From Virgisporangium aurantiacum (GTDB lineage Bacteria; Actinomycetota; Actinomycetes; Mycobacteriales; Micromonosporaceae), in contig NZ_BOPG01000087.1 of NCBI RefSeq assembly GCF_016863635.1, forward strand, positions 1 to 53,148: a stretch of DNA of 53,148 nucleotides, written 5' to 3'. The notes under the pieces were generated by a model. It searched no databases. It saw only the letters and a program-made list of their open reading frames with translations, and was not told the DNA's origin. The stretch's first letter is position 1. Every line of letters starts with the position of its first letter. Below, piece by piece: positions 34,220 to 43,133 of the stretch. A program made the translations under genes and the position numbers.

Positions 34220-35226
34220 GGCTTGATCCCCTTTCCGGTGCCGTCGTAGCGACGGAACAGCCGTGCCCCGCCCGGCGCATCCGGGTCTGTGACGTAGATC
34301 GTCAGGCGGGAGCCGGCCGGGATGACGTGGCGCAGCATCCGGTCACAACCGTACGGGTCGTCGGTGCACGGCTCGTTGTTGAGCACCAGGCTTACGTCAC
34401 GTGGTGCACCTGACTGGCGCATTTCCTGCGCAACACGTGCTTCGATATGGTCGGTCAGCGTCCACGGAAACCCCTTGAGTGCGGGCAGCGGGCGCAGGTC
34501 GGCGGTGCTGGCGATGTTGTGGCCGCTGCGGTACGGCTGGTCGGTCAGTGGGGTGCCGGTGGTGGTGTCGAACGCGAGACCGTGTGTGGGGCCGACGCCG
34601 CCGGGTCGAGGTGGCAGGCGTCGGGCGCCGTCGCGGATCCACTGCGCCGGGCCGGGTACGGGTGATCCCTGATCGGGCACACCGGCACCCGTTGTCGGTT
34701 TCCCCTCGTCGCCGACCTGCCCTACCCGCGCGATGACCGCTTCGACGTGCTGCTTCGCCGTTGTGACGCGTTCGGCGACGGCGACGAGCGTCTGCCGGAT
34801 CGCGTCCAGACGGGCCAGCATCGGGCCGGGCTGTCCGCCCTGGAGAGCGGCACCGACGAGTTGTCTGGTCCGGTTCACCAGTTCGATGGATACGGACGTG
34901 CCCTGGCGCACCTCGTCCAGGCGATGCGCGACAGGCGTGAGCGCCCCGATGGTCTCCTGCGGTGAGAGTTGCTTCGGTGCGGCTGCCACCTGTGCACGCG
35001 TCTCGGCTGAGGTCTTGACCAGGGCACCGACGCTTTCCCCCATCTCCTGGACGGCGTCGCGCACCCGAGCCATGTTCTGCGCGATGCCGGCGAAGCCGGA
35101 CGCCGCAGCCCGGCTGCCGATCTGCTCCGCGGCGGTGTGGGCTGCAGCAGCGGTGTCCTGTGCCCGCGCCAGTCCGGTCGAGATCACATCGAAATCGCCG
35201 GTCAGATCCTCGATGCTCGGCACCAT
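34216..35226 (-). CDS. DddA/SCP1.201-like nucleic-acid deaminase toxin
   Basis: ATG 35226 follows a strong GGGGGAGG site by two bases. The 336-residue protein has a helical N-terminal half (about 1-170, possibly for export or assembly) and a Pro/Gly linker. The C-terminal deaminase domain (about 235-336) shows the zinc set H260-I-E262 in TDHIEARVAQEMR and cysteines C287 and C294 in NNEPCTDDPYGC, with LRHVIPAGSRLTIYVTD after them. This matches the SCP1.201-like family that includes the double-stranded DNA cytidine deaminase DddA. The domain call is strong; DNA as substrate is inferred. The Imm1 gene overlaps its end. It is inserted against the direction of the BREX genes. Confidence 0.82.
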   Translation of the reverse strand: MVPSIEDLTGDFDVISTGLARAQDTAAAAHTAAEQIGSRAAASGFAGIAQNMARVRDAVQEMGESVGALVKTSAETRAQVAAAPKQLSPQETIGALTPVAHRLDEVRQGTSVSIELVNRTRQLVGAALQGGQPGPMLARLDAIRQTLVAVAERVTTAKQHVEAVIARVGQVGDEGKPTTGAGVPDQGSPVPGPAQWIRDGARRLPPRPGGVGPTHGLAFDTTTGTPLTDQPYRSGHNIASTADLRPLPALKGFPWTLTDHIEARVAQEMRQSGAPRDVSLVLNNEPCTDDPYGCDRMLRHVIPAGSRLTIYVTDPDAPGGARLFRRYDGTGKGIKP

Positions 35227-35336
35227 GGCCTCCCCCGGTGCGCTGAGGGCCGTCAGTCTGCGGCGTGAGGCGGCCGATCCACACTGTATCGACAGGCATC
35301 GTTGATCTTGGATACTCATCCCCGGATGGATCGCCC

Positions 35337-35357
35337 GGCCGGCCGCGTCGGCCGGCC
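35337..35357. promoter_or_regulatory. Perfect palindrome in the toxin/pglY divergent region
   Basis: GGCCGGCCG, loop CGT, CGGCCGGCC forms a nine-base perfect hairpin or operator midway between the toxin start (35226) and the pglY start (35466). Both genes diverge from here, so it is placed to affect both. Just left of it, TCGACA (35289-35294) and GATACT (35311-35316) with a 16-base spacer could be a plus-strand promoter for pglY, but the match is weak. Confidence 0.4.
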
Positions 35358-35465
35358 GATGGTCCATTTCTGGGTGGCGGGACCGCTGTTCGGACCCGTC
35401 CGAGCGCCCCGACCTGCGACGGTTGAACTAACCTCGGTCGTCGTAACCGGACAACACGGGACGGT

Positions 35466-38400
35466 GTGATCGCCTTGTCGCAACAACCGCTGCTGCGGGA
35501 CCTCATCGACATCCCGCCGTCGGTCGGTGAAGGGGATTTCGTGGTCCGCGCCGCCGAGGGCGCCGACCTCAAGCGGTACGTGGTCACCGACGCCCTGCGG
35601 GCCAACTTCGAGGAAGCGCTGTCGATGGTGGGTCATGCGGTGCAGACGGGCCGGTCTCAGGCGAAGTTCCTGCACGGGTCGTTCGGCTCCGGCAAGTCGC
35701 ACTTCATGGCGGTACTGCGGGAACTGCTGCAGCACAACCCCGACGCGCGGGCGTTGAAGAACATCGCCGACCCGGTCACGAAGACCGACCCGATGCTGCG
35801 CGGCAAGAAGATCCTCACGTTGACCTTCCACATGCTCGACGCGCGGTCGGTCGAACAGGCGGTTCTCGAGGGCTACCTCAACCAGATCATGACGCTACAC
35901 CCGGAGGCGCCGCTTCCCGCCGTCCACCGCTCTGATGCTCTTCTGGGTGACGCGGCGCGGCTGCATGACCGGATGGGTGACGAGGCGTTCTTCGCCGCGT
36001 TGACCGACGCGGGCGCCCCGCCGGGCGCCCAGGCGGGGTCGGAGTCGGTGGGGCTGGCCGCGATGATGGCGCGCCGGGCCGGGTGGACGGCGGAGACGTA
36101 CGCGGCCGCGGCCGCGCAGCCGCCGGGGACGAAGGAACGCGACGGACTGGTCAGCGCGCTCACAACCGCATTCTTCACCGGCGCCGTGCGCAGCGGCGAG
36201 TACCTCGACCTCGACGCGGGCCTGGCGGTGGTGACCCGGCACGCCAAGGATCTGGGCTACGACGCGCTGGTGCTGTTCCTCGACGAGTTCATCCTGTGGC
36301 TGTCGACGCACATCACCGACCACACGTTCGTCAACACGGAGGGTGCGAAGCTGAACAAGCTGGTCGAGTCGGCCGACGCGCACCGGCCGCTGCCCATCGC
36401 CTCGTTCGTGGCCCGCCAGCGCAACCTGGAGGACTTCCTCGGCCCGCAGGTCGGCGGCACCGAGCGGCAGGCGCTGGCCGACATGATGACCAGCGTGCAG
36501 GGCCGGCTCGGCAACATCGTGCTGGCCGACACGAACCTGCCGGCGATCACCGCCGAGCGGCTGCTGCGTCCCAACGACGACGCGGCGAAGGCGACGATCG
36601 ACCGGGCCTTCACCGCGGTGCGCGGTAACCGGGCGGTGTGGGACATCCTCCTGCTCGGCGCGCAGTACGGCGACGCCGGGATCGGCTCCGACGCGGCGGC
36701 GTTCCGCAGCCTGTACCCGTTCTCACCGGCGCTGGTCGCCTCGCTCGTCGCCCTGTCACAGGCGTTGCAGCGCGAGCGGACGGCGCTGCGCATCATGACC
36801 GAACTTCTGGTGGAACGGCGCGACACGCTGCGGGTCAACGACCTGATCGGGGTGGCCGAGCTGTTCGAGCCGCTGGTGCTCGCCGGCGAGTTGCCGGACG
36901 AGCCGAAGCTGAAACAGCGGTTCCAGTCGGCCCGGGAGACCTACCGGGGCAAGCTGCGTCCGCTGCTGCTCGCCCACCACAGCATCACCGCGGAGCAGGC
37001 GGCCGGGCACGAGCCGTTCCAGCTCGACGACAAGCTGATCAAGACGCTGCTGCTCGGCGCGCTGGTGCCGGACGTGCCGGCGCTGCACAACCTCACCGCG
37101 TCGAAGCTGCACGCGCTGAACTTCGGGTCGATCGCGTCGCCGATTCCGGGGTACGAGAACCAGATCGTGCTCGGCAGGCTGCAGAAGCTGCAGGCCGACG
37201 CCGGCGAACTGCACATCACCAAGGACCCGGATCCGGTGGTGTCGTTGACGCTGTCGGAGGTCGACTACGACAAGCTGCTCGACCTCGTGCCGAGCAACGA
37301 GACGGGCGACGGCGTACTGCAGCAACTGGTTCGCGACCTGGTGTGCAGCGAGATGGGGCTCTCCGGCGTCGACGGGACGCTCGGCGAGATCAGCTACCTG
37401 CGGGAGTGGCGGGGCCGCAAGCACACCGTGCACGTACGGTTCGGCAACGTCCGCGACGACGTCAACCTCCCCGAGTCGACGCTGCTCGCCGACGGGGAGA
37501 CGTGGCGGATCAACATCGACTACCCGTTCGACGTGGGCACGTACGACCGCGGCAGCGACTTCGCGCGCATCGAACTGTTCCCGCGCGGGTCGCGCACGGT
37601 GTTCTGGCAGCCGTTCTTCCTCAGCGCGGACATGGTCGGACGGGTGCGGCTGCTGGCGAAGGTGAACTACCTGCTCGGCACCGACGGCGGCGGCGACCGC
37701 CTGCAGACCCTGGCAGACGACTGGTCGGTGGCCGACCGCAAGGAGGGCCGGGTCTACCTGCAGCAGCGCCAGCACCAGCTCCGCGACTCGCTGCTGACCG
37801 CGCTCAAGCAGGCCTACGGCGCGGCGAAGGCCGGCGCTGAGTCGACCGACGTGATCGACGACACCAAGGGTGTGCTGCACACCCTCGCCGACGGTCTGCA
37901 CCTGGGCGACCCGATCGGTGGCACCCTCGACGCGGCGCTGCGGCACCTGACCGGGGTGCTGCTCGCCTGGTCCTACCCCGGCAAGCCGGCGCTGCCCGAC
38001 GACGAGAAGGCTGTCACCCGCGGCGAGATGGCCAAGGTGCTCACCTACGCCCAGCGCGCCGCAGCTGACCCGACCCGCGGGGTGGTGGTGGAGCAGGCCG
38101 ACCGGCGCACGGTGCAGCGCATCTGCAACCACCTCCAGCTCGGCGAACTGGCCGACAACCGGTACGTGCTGACCACCGGAACCTGCTGGTGGAGCCGGCA
38201 CTTCACGCAACGGGCGGCGCAACGCGGCCTGACCGACCGGTACCCGGTCGCGTTCCTGCGCGAGCAGCTGGACCAGCCCGACCCGCGCGGCTTCGACCGC
38301 GACCTGCAGAACCTGATCATGATCGTGTTCGGGTTGGAGCACCAGCTCGCCTGGTACGACGGGTCGGTCAAGGTCCAGGTGAACGCGGTCCAGGCCGTGC

Positions 38401-39173
38401 AGGGGCATTGGGAGCTGCGGCCTCCGCCCATGCCGACCCAGGAGGAGTGGGACGAGGCCGTCCGGCGCGGCCAGCCGCTGTTCGGCGTCCCGCTGCCGGT
38501 GTGGCGCAGCCCGACCAACCTCGCCGACCTGGCCGGTGCGATGCGCCAGATCGCCCGGGAGTTCGCACAGCCGGCGGCGCACCTTGTGGCCGCGCTCGAC
38601 GGGCGGGCCGCGATGCTGGGACTCGATCCCGTCGACGCCACCGGCCGGCTCGCGACCGCGCGGCGGACGGCGCGGCTACTGGCCGACATCGCCGGTGAAC
38701 ATGATGACGTGGTGCGGGTGCAACTGGTCGCCGGCGCCGATCTCGGCGGCGTCGATCCAGCGGTGGCCGCGGTGTCGTTCAAGCAAGCGGCCCGGGTCAA
38801 AGCGGCGATCGACGGAGCGCAATGGCCGCTGCTCGAGGCGATCTCTGCCATGGACGACGATCGCGCCCGGAACATCCTCGACGACCTGCGGCGGGACGCC
38901 CGGCACGAACAACACGCCGCCGACCTGGTGACGGCGCTCCAGACGGCGTCGACCGCCGCGGCCAAGCTTCTCGCCGAGCTGCAACCGAAGCCCAAGCCGA
39001 AGCCCGGGCTCGACCTCGACCCGCGTGACGTCGAGGTCCCCGATCACGATGAGAAGGTCGAACTCCAACAAGCCACCATCGTCACGCAGAGCGACCTGGA
39101 GGCCCTTTCGGCAAAGCTGCGTGAACTGATCGCCGACGGTGCCCGCATCATGGTCACGTGGCGAGCTCAGTAG
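35466..39173 (+). CDS. pglY: BREX type 2 ATPase PglY (BrxC-like)
   Basis: GTG 35466 starts a 1235-residue P-loop ATPase. It has Walker A HGSFGSGKSHF (70-80) and Walker B LVLFLDEF (268-275), followed by WLSTHITDHTFVNTEGAKLN and a sensor-like stretch. The large helical C-terminus includes a Lys/Pro run (PKPKPKPG) near 1178. PglY corresponds to BrxC of other BREX types and forms large ATP-dependent assemblies with the other proteins. The first gene of the second half of the locus, it needs its own promoter because the toxin cassette separates it from pglX. It overlaps pglZ by 16 bases. Confidence 0.92.
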   Translation: MIALSQQPLLRDLIDIPPSVGEGDFVVRAAEGADLKRYVVTDALRANFEEALSMVGHAVQTGRSQAKFLHGSFGSGKSHFMAVLRELLQHNPDARALKNIADPVTKTDPMLRGKKILTLTFHMLDARSVEQAVLEGYLNQIMTLHPEAPLPAVHRSDALLGDAARLHDRMGDEAFFAALTDAGAPPGAQAGSESVGLAAMMARRAGWTAETYAAAAAQPPGTKERDGLVSALTTAFFTGAVRSGEYLDLDAGLAVVTRHAKDLGYDALVLFLDEFILWLSTHITDHTFVNTEGAKLNKLVESADAHRPLPIASFVARQRNLEDFLGPQVGGTERQALADMMTSVQGRLGNIVLADTNLPAITAERLLRPNDDAAKATIDRAFTAVRGNRAVWDILLLGAQYGDAGIGSDAAAFRSLYPFSPALVASLVALSQALQRERTALRIMTELLVERRDTLRVNDLIGVAELFEPLVLAGELPDEPKLKQRFQSARETYRGKLRPLLLAHHSITAEQAAGHEPFQLDDKLIKTLLLGALVPDVPALHNLTASKLHALNFGSIASPIPGYENQIVLGRLQKLQADAGELHITKDPDPVVSLTLSEVDYDKLLDLVPSNETGDGVLQQLVRDLVCSEMGLSGVDGTLGEISYLREWRGRKHTVHVRFGNVRDDVNLPESTLLADGETWRINIDYPFDVGTYDRGSDFARIELFPRGSRTVFWQPFFLSADMVGRVRLLAKVNYLLGTDGGGDRLQTLADDWSVADRKEGRVYLQQRQHQLRDSLLTALKQAYGAAKAGAESTDVIDDTKGVLHTLADGLHLGDPIGGTLDAALRHLTGVLLAWSYPGKPALPDDEKAVTRGEMAKVLTYAQRAAADPTRGVVVEQADRRTVQRICNHLQLGELADNRYVLTTGTCWWSRHFTQRAAQRGLTDRYPVAFLREQLDQPDPRGFDRDLQNLIMIVFGLEHQLAWYDGSVKVQVNAVQAVQGHWELRPPPMPTQEEWDEAVRRGQPLFGVPLPVWRSPTNLADLAGAMRQIAREFAQPAAHLVAALDGRAAMLGLDPVDATGRLATARRTARLLADIAGEHDDVVRVQLVAGADLGGVDPAVAAVSFKQAARVKAAIDGAQWPLLEAISAMDDDRARNILDDLRRDARHEQHAADLVTALQTASTAAAKLLAELQPKPKPKPGLDLDPRDVEVPDHDEKVELQQATIVTQSDLEALSAKLRELIADGARIMVTWRAQ

Positions 39174-41839
39174 CGGTGGCGCAGCCCGCGGCGATCCGGC
39201 GCAAGGTCGAGGCGTGGCTCGACCGGTCCGACGACGAGTCGGTCGCGCTGGCGCTGCGGGCGACACCCGTGTGGGACGGTGAGCCAGTCGTGTCGATCGG
39301 GTCGGTGAAGGTGCGGATCGTGCCGTGCCCCACTCCCCTGGCGGCTCGGGCGGCGCTGCACGACCGCGCCGAGGACGAGCGGGTCGTGCTGCTGACGGAC
39401 CTGTCCGATGCCGAGCTCGGCGACGGCATCCTCGCGCACGTGAGCCAGTGCACCGTGCGCAGCGTCGACCCGTGGGAGGTCGTCCGGCAGTTGTTCGGCG
39501 GCGCGGCGCTGGACCCGACCCTGGTCCGCACCGGCCGCTGGGTCTGCGACGCGCTGACCGACCTGGCGCCGGCCACCGGCTGGCCGCGACCGGCCGGCAC
39601 GGTCATCACCCGCGACCACGCGTTGCGCAGCCTGGTCACCGCGCAGCTCGGCATCCGGCCCGACCAGATCGACAGTGCCGGCCTGCTGCAGTGGACCACC
39701 GACGCCGCGGCCCTGCTGCGGTTCACCGGCCTGCCGGAGCCGATCGCCGACGGCCTGGGCGGCTACCTGTCCGACGTCGTCGGGCCGGCCGCGGCACCGA
39801 TCCTGGCCGCGGTGCGGGCCGGCCACGGCACCGACGTCATCCCGCTCGGCCTGCTCGTCGGGCTGCTCTGGCCCGACCCGGCACCCCGGCCGGCGCAGCA
39901 GACCGAGATCGCCGTGGCCCGGGTGCGTCTGGAGGCCAGGTTCGGCGGGCGGCGACTGACCGACCCGGAGGCGAAGGCGTTCCGCACGGCGGCCGAGGCC
40001 TGGACCGACCGCATCGCCGACGACCCTGGCAGCCGCGGCGAGGCGGGCCGGTTGCACGCCCGCGCCGAGACTCTCGCGGCCGACCTGGAGATGACCGGCC
40101 TGCTCGGCGGCAGTTCCATCCTGCCCAGCGGCTTCACCCACCGCATGCGTGACTTCGCCGCCGCGGTGCGGTTGGCGGTGTCGGGTTCCCGGCCGGGTGC
40201 GGACCAGGTCGCCCGTGCGCAGGACGCCCTCGCCCTGGTCGAGGGTCACCGGGCGGCGGACACCGGCCGGATCGGCACCGCGCGGATGGCGCTGCGGCTG
40301 CTGCGGTGGCTGTCCGCAGAGGACGATCCGAAGCCGCGGACCCTGCACGAGGCGCTGCACCGGCAGGTGCGCGTCGACGGCTGGGTCGACCGGGCCCGGT
40401 TGGACATCTTCGCCGGCGACACCGACCCGGCCGTGGCCGAGGCGTACCGGTTGCTGCACCGTGCCGTCGACACGCGCCGGGGCCGCCACGACGAGCAGTT
40501 CGCCACGCTGCTCGCCGCCTCCACCAAGGCCGACGAGCCGCCGGGGACGCTGCTGCGGGTGGAGGATCTGCTCGAACGGATCGTCCGGCCGGTAATGAAG
40601 CGCGGCCACCGGGTGCTGCTGCTGGTCATGGACGGCATGAGCGTGGCGGCGGCGACCGAACTGGCCGAGTCGGTCACCTCCGGCGGAACGTGGCTGGAAC
40701 TCGCCCCTGACGGCGGCCCGCGCACCGGCGTCCTGGCCGCCCTGCCGACCGTCACCGACGTGAGCCGGTGCAGCCTGTTCAGCGGCCGGATCGCCGTCGG
40801 CCAGCAGAAGCAGGAGATCGCCGCGCTCACCGCCCGGTTCCCGTCGGCGGTGCTGCTGCACAAGGGCGACCTGCGCGCCGGCGCCGGTGCCGCCCTCGCG
40901 CCCGACGTGGTCGCCGCGCTCGCCGACGAGACCACGCCGCTGGTCGCCGCCGTGGTGAACACCATCGACGACGCCCTGGACCGCAGCGAGCCCGGCACCG
41001 TCGTGTGGAGCACCGAGACGGTCACCGCAGTACGGGACCTGCTCGCGCTGGCGACCGGCCGGGTCGTCATCGTGGTCTCCGACCACGGGCACGTCATCGA
41101 CCGCGGACCCGACGGGGTGGTGCGGCCCAGCCCGTCGAGTGAGAACCGGTGGCGGCCGGCGACACCGCCGCCGGGTGACGGCGAGGTCCTGGTGACGGGC
41201 AGCCGGGTCGCGGCCGGGGATGGGGCGGTGGTTCTGCCGTGGCGGGAGGACATCCGGTACGGGCCACGCAAGTCCGGCTACCACGGCGGGGCGTCGGCGG
41301 CCGAGGCCGTCATCCCGCTCCTGGTGTTCTCCGCCCACGACGAGAAGGTGCTACCCGGCTGGTCGGGCGCACCCGTGGCGAGCCCGGCCTGGTGGCGGGA
41401 ACCGGTCACCGCCGCGGCTCCGGCGCCGGCGCCCGTGCGACGGCCGGCGAGCCGGCCACCGCAGCCGGCCGGCGACACCCTGTTCGACCTGGCCGCCGAA
41501 CCGGCCGCCGCGCCGGCGGCACTACCACCGTCCCTTGTGGACCGTCTGCTCGCCAGCGACCTGTACCGGCAGCGGCGCGGTACCCGCGCCCCGCTTCCCG
41601 ACGCCCGGGTGGCCGCGCTCGTCGCCGCGTTGCTGGCCCGCGGTGGACGGGCGACGCTGGAAACCCTCGCCGCCGCGGCGGAGGTGCCGGCGCACCGCAT
41701 CCGGTTCACCGTCACCGCGTTGCAGAAACTGCTGCAGGTCGAGGGGTACCCGGTGCTCGAACTCGACCCGGACGGGCACACCGTGAAACTCGACCAGGAT
41801 CTGCTGGTCGAGCAGTTCGGGTTGGCCGATGACCGCTGA
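39158..41839 (+). CDS. pglZ: BREX type 2 PglZ (alkaline phosphatase superfamily)
   Basis: GTG 39158 lies inside the 3' end of pglY. The 893-residue protein carries the PglZ domain: the metal and nucleophile strand VLLLVMDGMSVAAATELAE (Asp492) and the distal metal site VVIVVSDHGHVIDRG (Asp642, His643). A C-terminal winged-helix-like segment (TLETLAAAAEVPAHRIRFTV) ends the protein. PglZ is the hallmark of all BREX systems and in other types acts as a metal-dependent nuclease or phosphodiesterase. The gene overlaps brxD by 11 bases. Confidence 0.93.
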   Translation: MASSVAVAQPAAIRRKVEAWLDRSDDESVALALRATPVWDGEPVVSIGSVKVRIVPCPTPLAARAALHDRAEDERVVLLTDLSDAELGDGILAHVSQCTVRSVDPWEVVRQLFGGAALDPTLVRTGRWVCDALTDLAPATGWPRPAGTVITRDHALRSLVTAQLGIRPDQIDSAGLLQWTTDAAALLRFTGLPEPIADGLGGYLSDVVGPAAAPILAAVRAGHGTDVIPLGLLVGLLWPDPAPRPAQQTEIAVARVRLEARFGGRRLTDPEAKAFRTAAEAWTDRIADDPGSRGEAGRLHARAETLAADLEMTGLLGGSSILPSGFTHRMRDFAAAVRLAVSGSRPGADQVARAQDALALVEGHRAADTGRIGTARMALRLLRWLSAEDDPKPRTLHEALHRQVRVDGWVDRARLDIFAGDTDPAVAEAYRLLHRAVDTRRGRHDEQFATLLAASTKADEPPGTLLRVEDLLERIVRPVMKRGHRVLLLVMDGMSVAAATELAESVTSGGTWLELAPDGGPRTGVLAALPTVTDVSRCSLFSGRIAVGQQKQEIAALTARFPSAVLLHKGDLRAGAGAALAPDVVAALADETTPLVAAVVNTIDDALDRSEPGTVVWSTETVTAVRDLLALATGRVVIVVSDHGHVIDRGPDGVVRPSPSSENRWRPATPPPGDGEVLVTGSRVAAGDGAVVLPWREDIRYGPRKSGYHGGASAAEAVIPLLVFSAHDEKVLPGWSGAPVASPAWWREPVTAAAPAPAPVRRPASRPPQPAGDTLFDLAAEPAAAPAALPPSLVDRLLASDLYRQRRGTRAPLPDARVAALVAALLARGGRATLETLAAAAEVPAHRIRFTVTALQKLLQVEGYPVLELDPDGHTVKLDQDLLVEQFGLADDR

Positions 41840-43133
41840 CGTATCGGCCCGGCGGCGCCGCGACATCATCGACGCGCTGCGCCGCGGCGCCGTGCCGATG
41901 AACGGCCTCGACGCGCTCGCGGTCGGCCTCGACCGGTTCGTCACCGCCTTCGACGAGGACCTCGACCGGGTGGCCGGCGGCGGCAGCATCTTCAAGGCCG
42001 TACGGGGCGAGTACGGCGCCGGCAAGACGTTCCTGACCCGGTGGCTCGCCGAACGCGCGAAGCGGCGCGGCCTGGCAGCGGCCGAGGTGCAGATCTCCGA
42101 GACGGAGACGCCGCTGCACCGGATGGAGACGGTGTACCGGCGCCTCGTGGAACGGCTCTCGACCGAGCAGTTCCCGCCCAGCGCGCTGCGCCCCGTCCTC
42201 GACGGATGGACCTTCGCGCTGGAGGAGGACGTCCTCGCCACCGGTGAAGTCGCCGAGGACGACGCCGAAGCGCTCGACCGAGCCGTCGGCGACCTGATGG
42301 AGAAGCGCCTCGCCGGCGTCGCCCGCGACACCTCGGCGTTCGCGGCGGCGTTGCGCGCGTACCGGTCGGCGGTGTCCGCAGGGGACCATGCCACGGCGGA
42401 CGGGTTGGCCGCGTGGCTCGGCGGGCAGCCGCACGTGGCTGCCGCGGTGCGGCGCACCGCCGGGGTCAAGGGCGACCTCGACCACTTCGGCGCGCTCAGC
42501 TTCCTCCAAGGGCTGCTGACCGTGCTACGTGACAGCGGCCATCCCGGGCTGCTGCTCGTGCTCGACGAGGTCGAAACCCTGCAACGGATGCGGTCCGACG
42601 CGCGGGACAAGGCCCTCAACGCGCTGCGGCAACTGGTCGATGAGGTCCATAGTGGACGGTTTCTGGGGCTGTTCCTTGTCATTACCGGCACGCCCGCGTT
42701 CTACGACGGCCCACAGGGTGCCCAGCGCCTCGCCCCGCTCGCCCAACGGCTGGCGACCGACTTCGGCACCGACGCCCGCTGGGACAACCCCCGGGCAGTG
42801 CAGATCCGGCTGCCGGGCTTCACCGTCGAGTCGCTCACCGCACTCGGCCGCAAGGTCCGCGGCCTCTACGGCAGCCCCGCGGTCGACGCGCGGGTCGACG
42901 ATGACTACCTGGCCGAACTAGCGACCGCAGTCGCCGGCAAGCTCGGCGGCAAGGTCGGCGTCGCGCCACGGGTCTACCTGAAGAAGCTCGTCGCCGACGT
43001 CCTCGACCGGGTCGACCAGTTCCCCGACTACGACCCGCGCCAGCACTACGCGCTCACCCTGCGCTCCGACGAACTGACCGACGTGGAGCGCAACGCGGCC
43101 GCGTCGGCAGACGACATCGACCTGCCTCTCTGA
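41829..43133 (+). CDS. brxD: BREX type 2 ATP-binding protein BrxD
   Basis: The 434-residue ATPase from ATG 41829 has Walker A GEYGAGKT (60-67) and Walker B LLLVLDEVETL (241-251). It continues with QLVDEVHSGRFLGLFLVITG TP and an APRVYLKKLVADVLDRVDQF C-terminus, as in BrxD (DUF2791-like) proteins. BrxD is found in BREX type 2 and related types, adjacent to the BrxHI helicase, and is thought to load or regulate it. It overlaps pglZ by 11 bases and brxHI by one (TGATG), so expression is coupled. Confidence 0.9.
   Translation: MTADVSARRRRDIIDALRRGAVPMNGLDALAVGLDRFVTAFDEDLDRVAGGGSIFKAVRGEYGAGKTFLTRWLAERAKRRGLAAAEVQISETETPLHRMETVYRRLVERLSTEQFPPSALRPVLDGWTFALEEDVLATGEVAEDDAEALDRAVGDLMEKRLAGVARDTSAFAAALRAYRSAVSAGDHATADGLAAWLGGQPHVAAAVRRTAGVKGDLDHFGALSFLQGLLTVLRDSGHPGLLLVLDEVETLQRMRSDARDKALNALRQLVDEVHSGRFLGLFLVITGTPAFYDGPQGAQRLAPLAQRLATDFGTDARWDNPRAVQIRLPGFTVESLTALGRKVRGLYGSPAVDARVDDDYLAELATAVAGKLGGKVGVAPRVYLKKLVADVLDRVDQFPDYDPRQHYALTLRSDELTDVERNAAASADDIDLPL

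Noticed and set aside
36756..38582. Long minus-strand ORF (608 codons) across pglY
   Set aside because: It is antisense to a well-supported PglY frame. Its composition is that of a GC-rich shadow, with no motif.
39167..41338. Long minus-strand ORF (723 codons) across pglZ
   Set aside because: Shadow of the PglZ frame caused by high third-position GC; no domain recognised.
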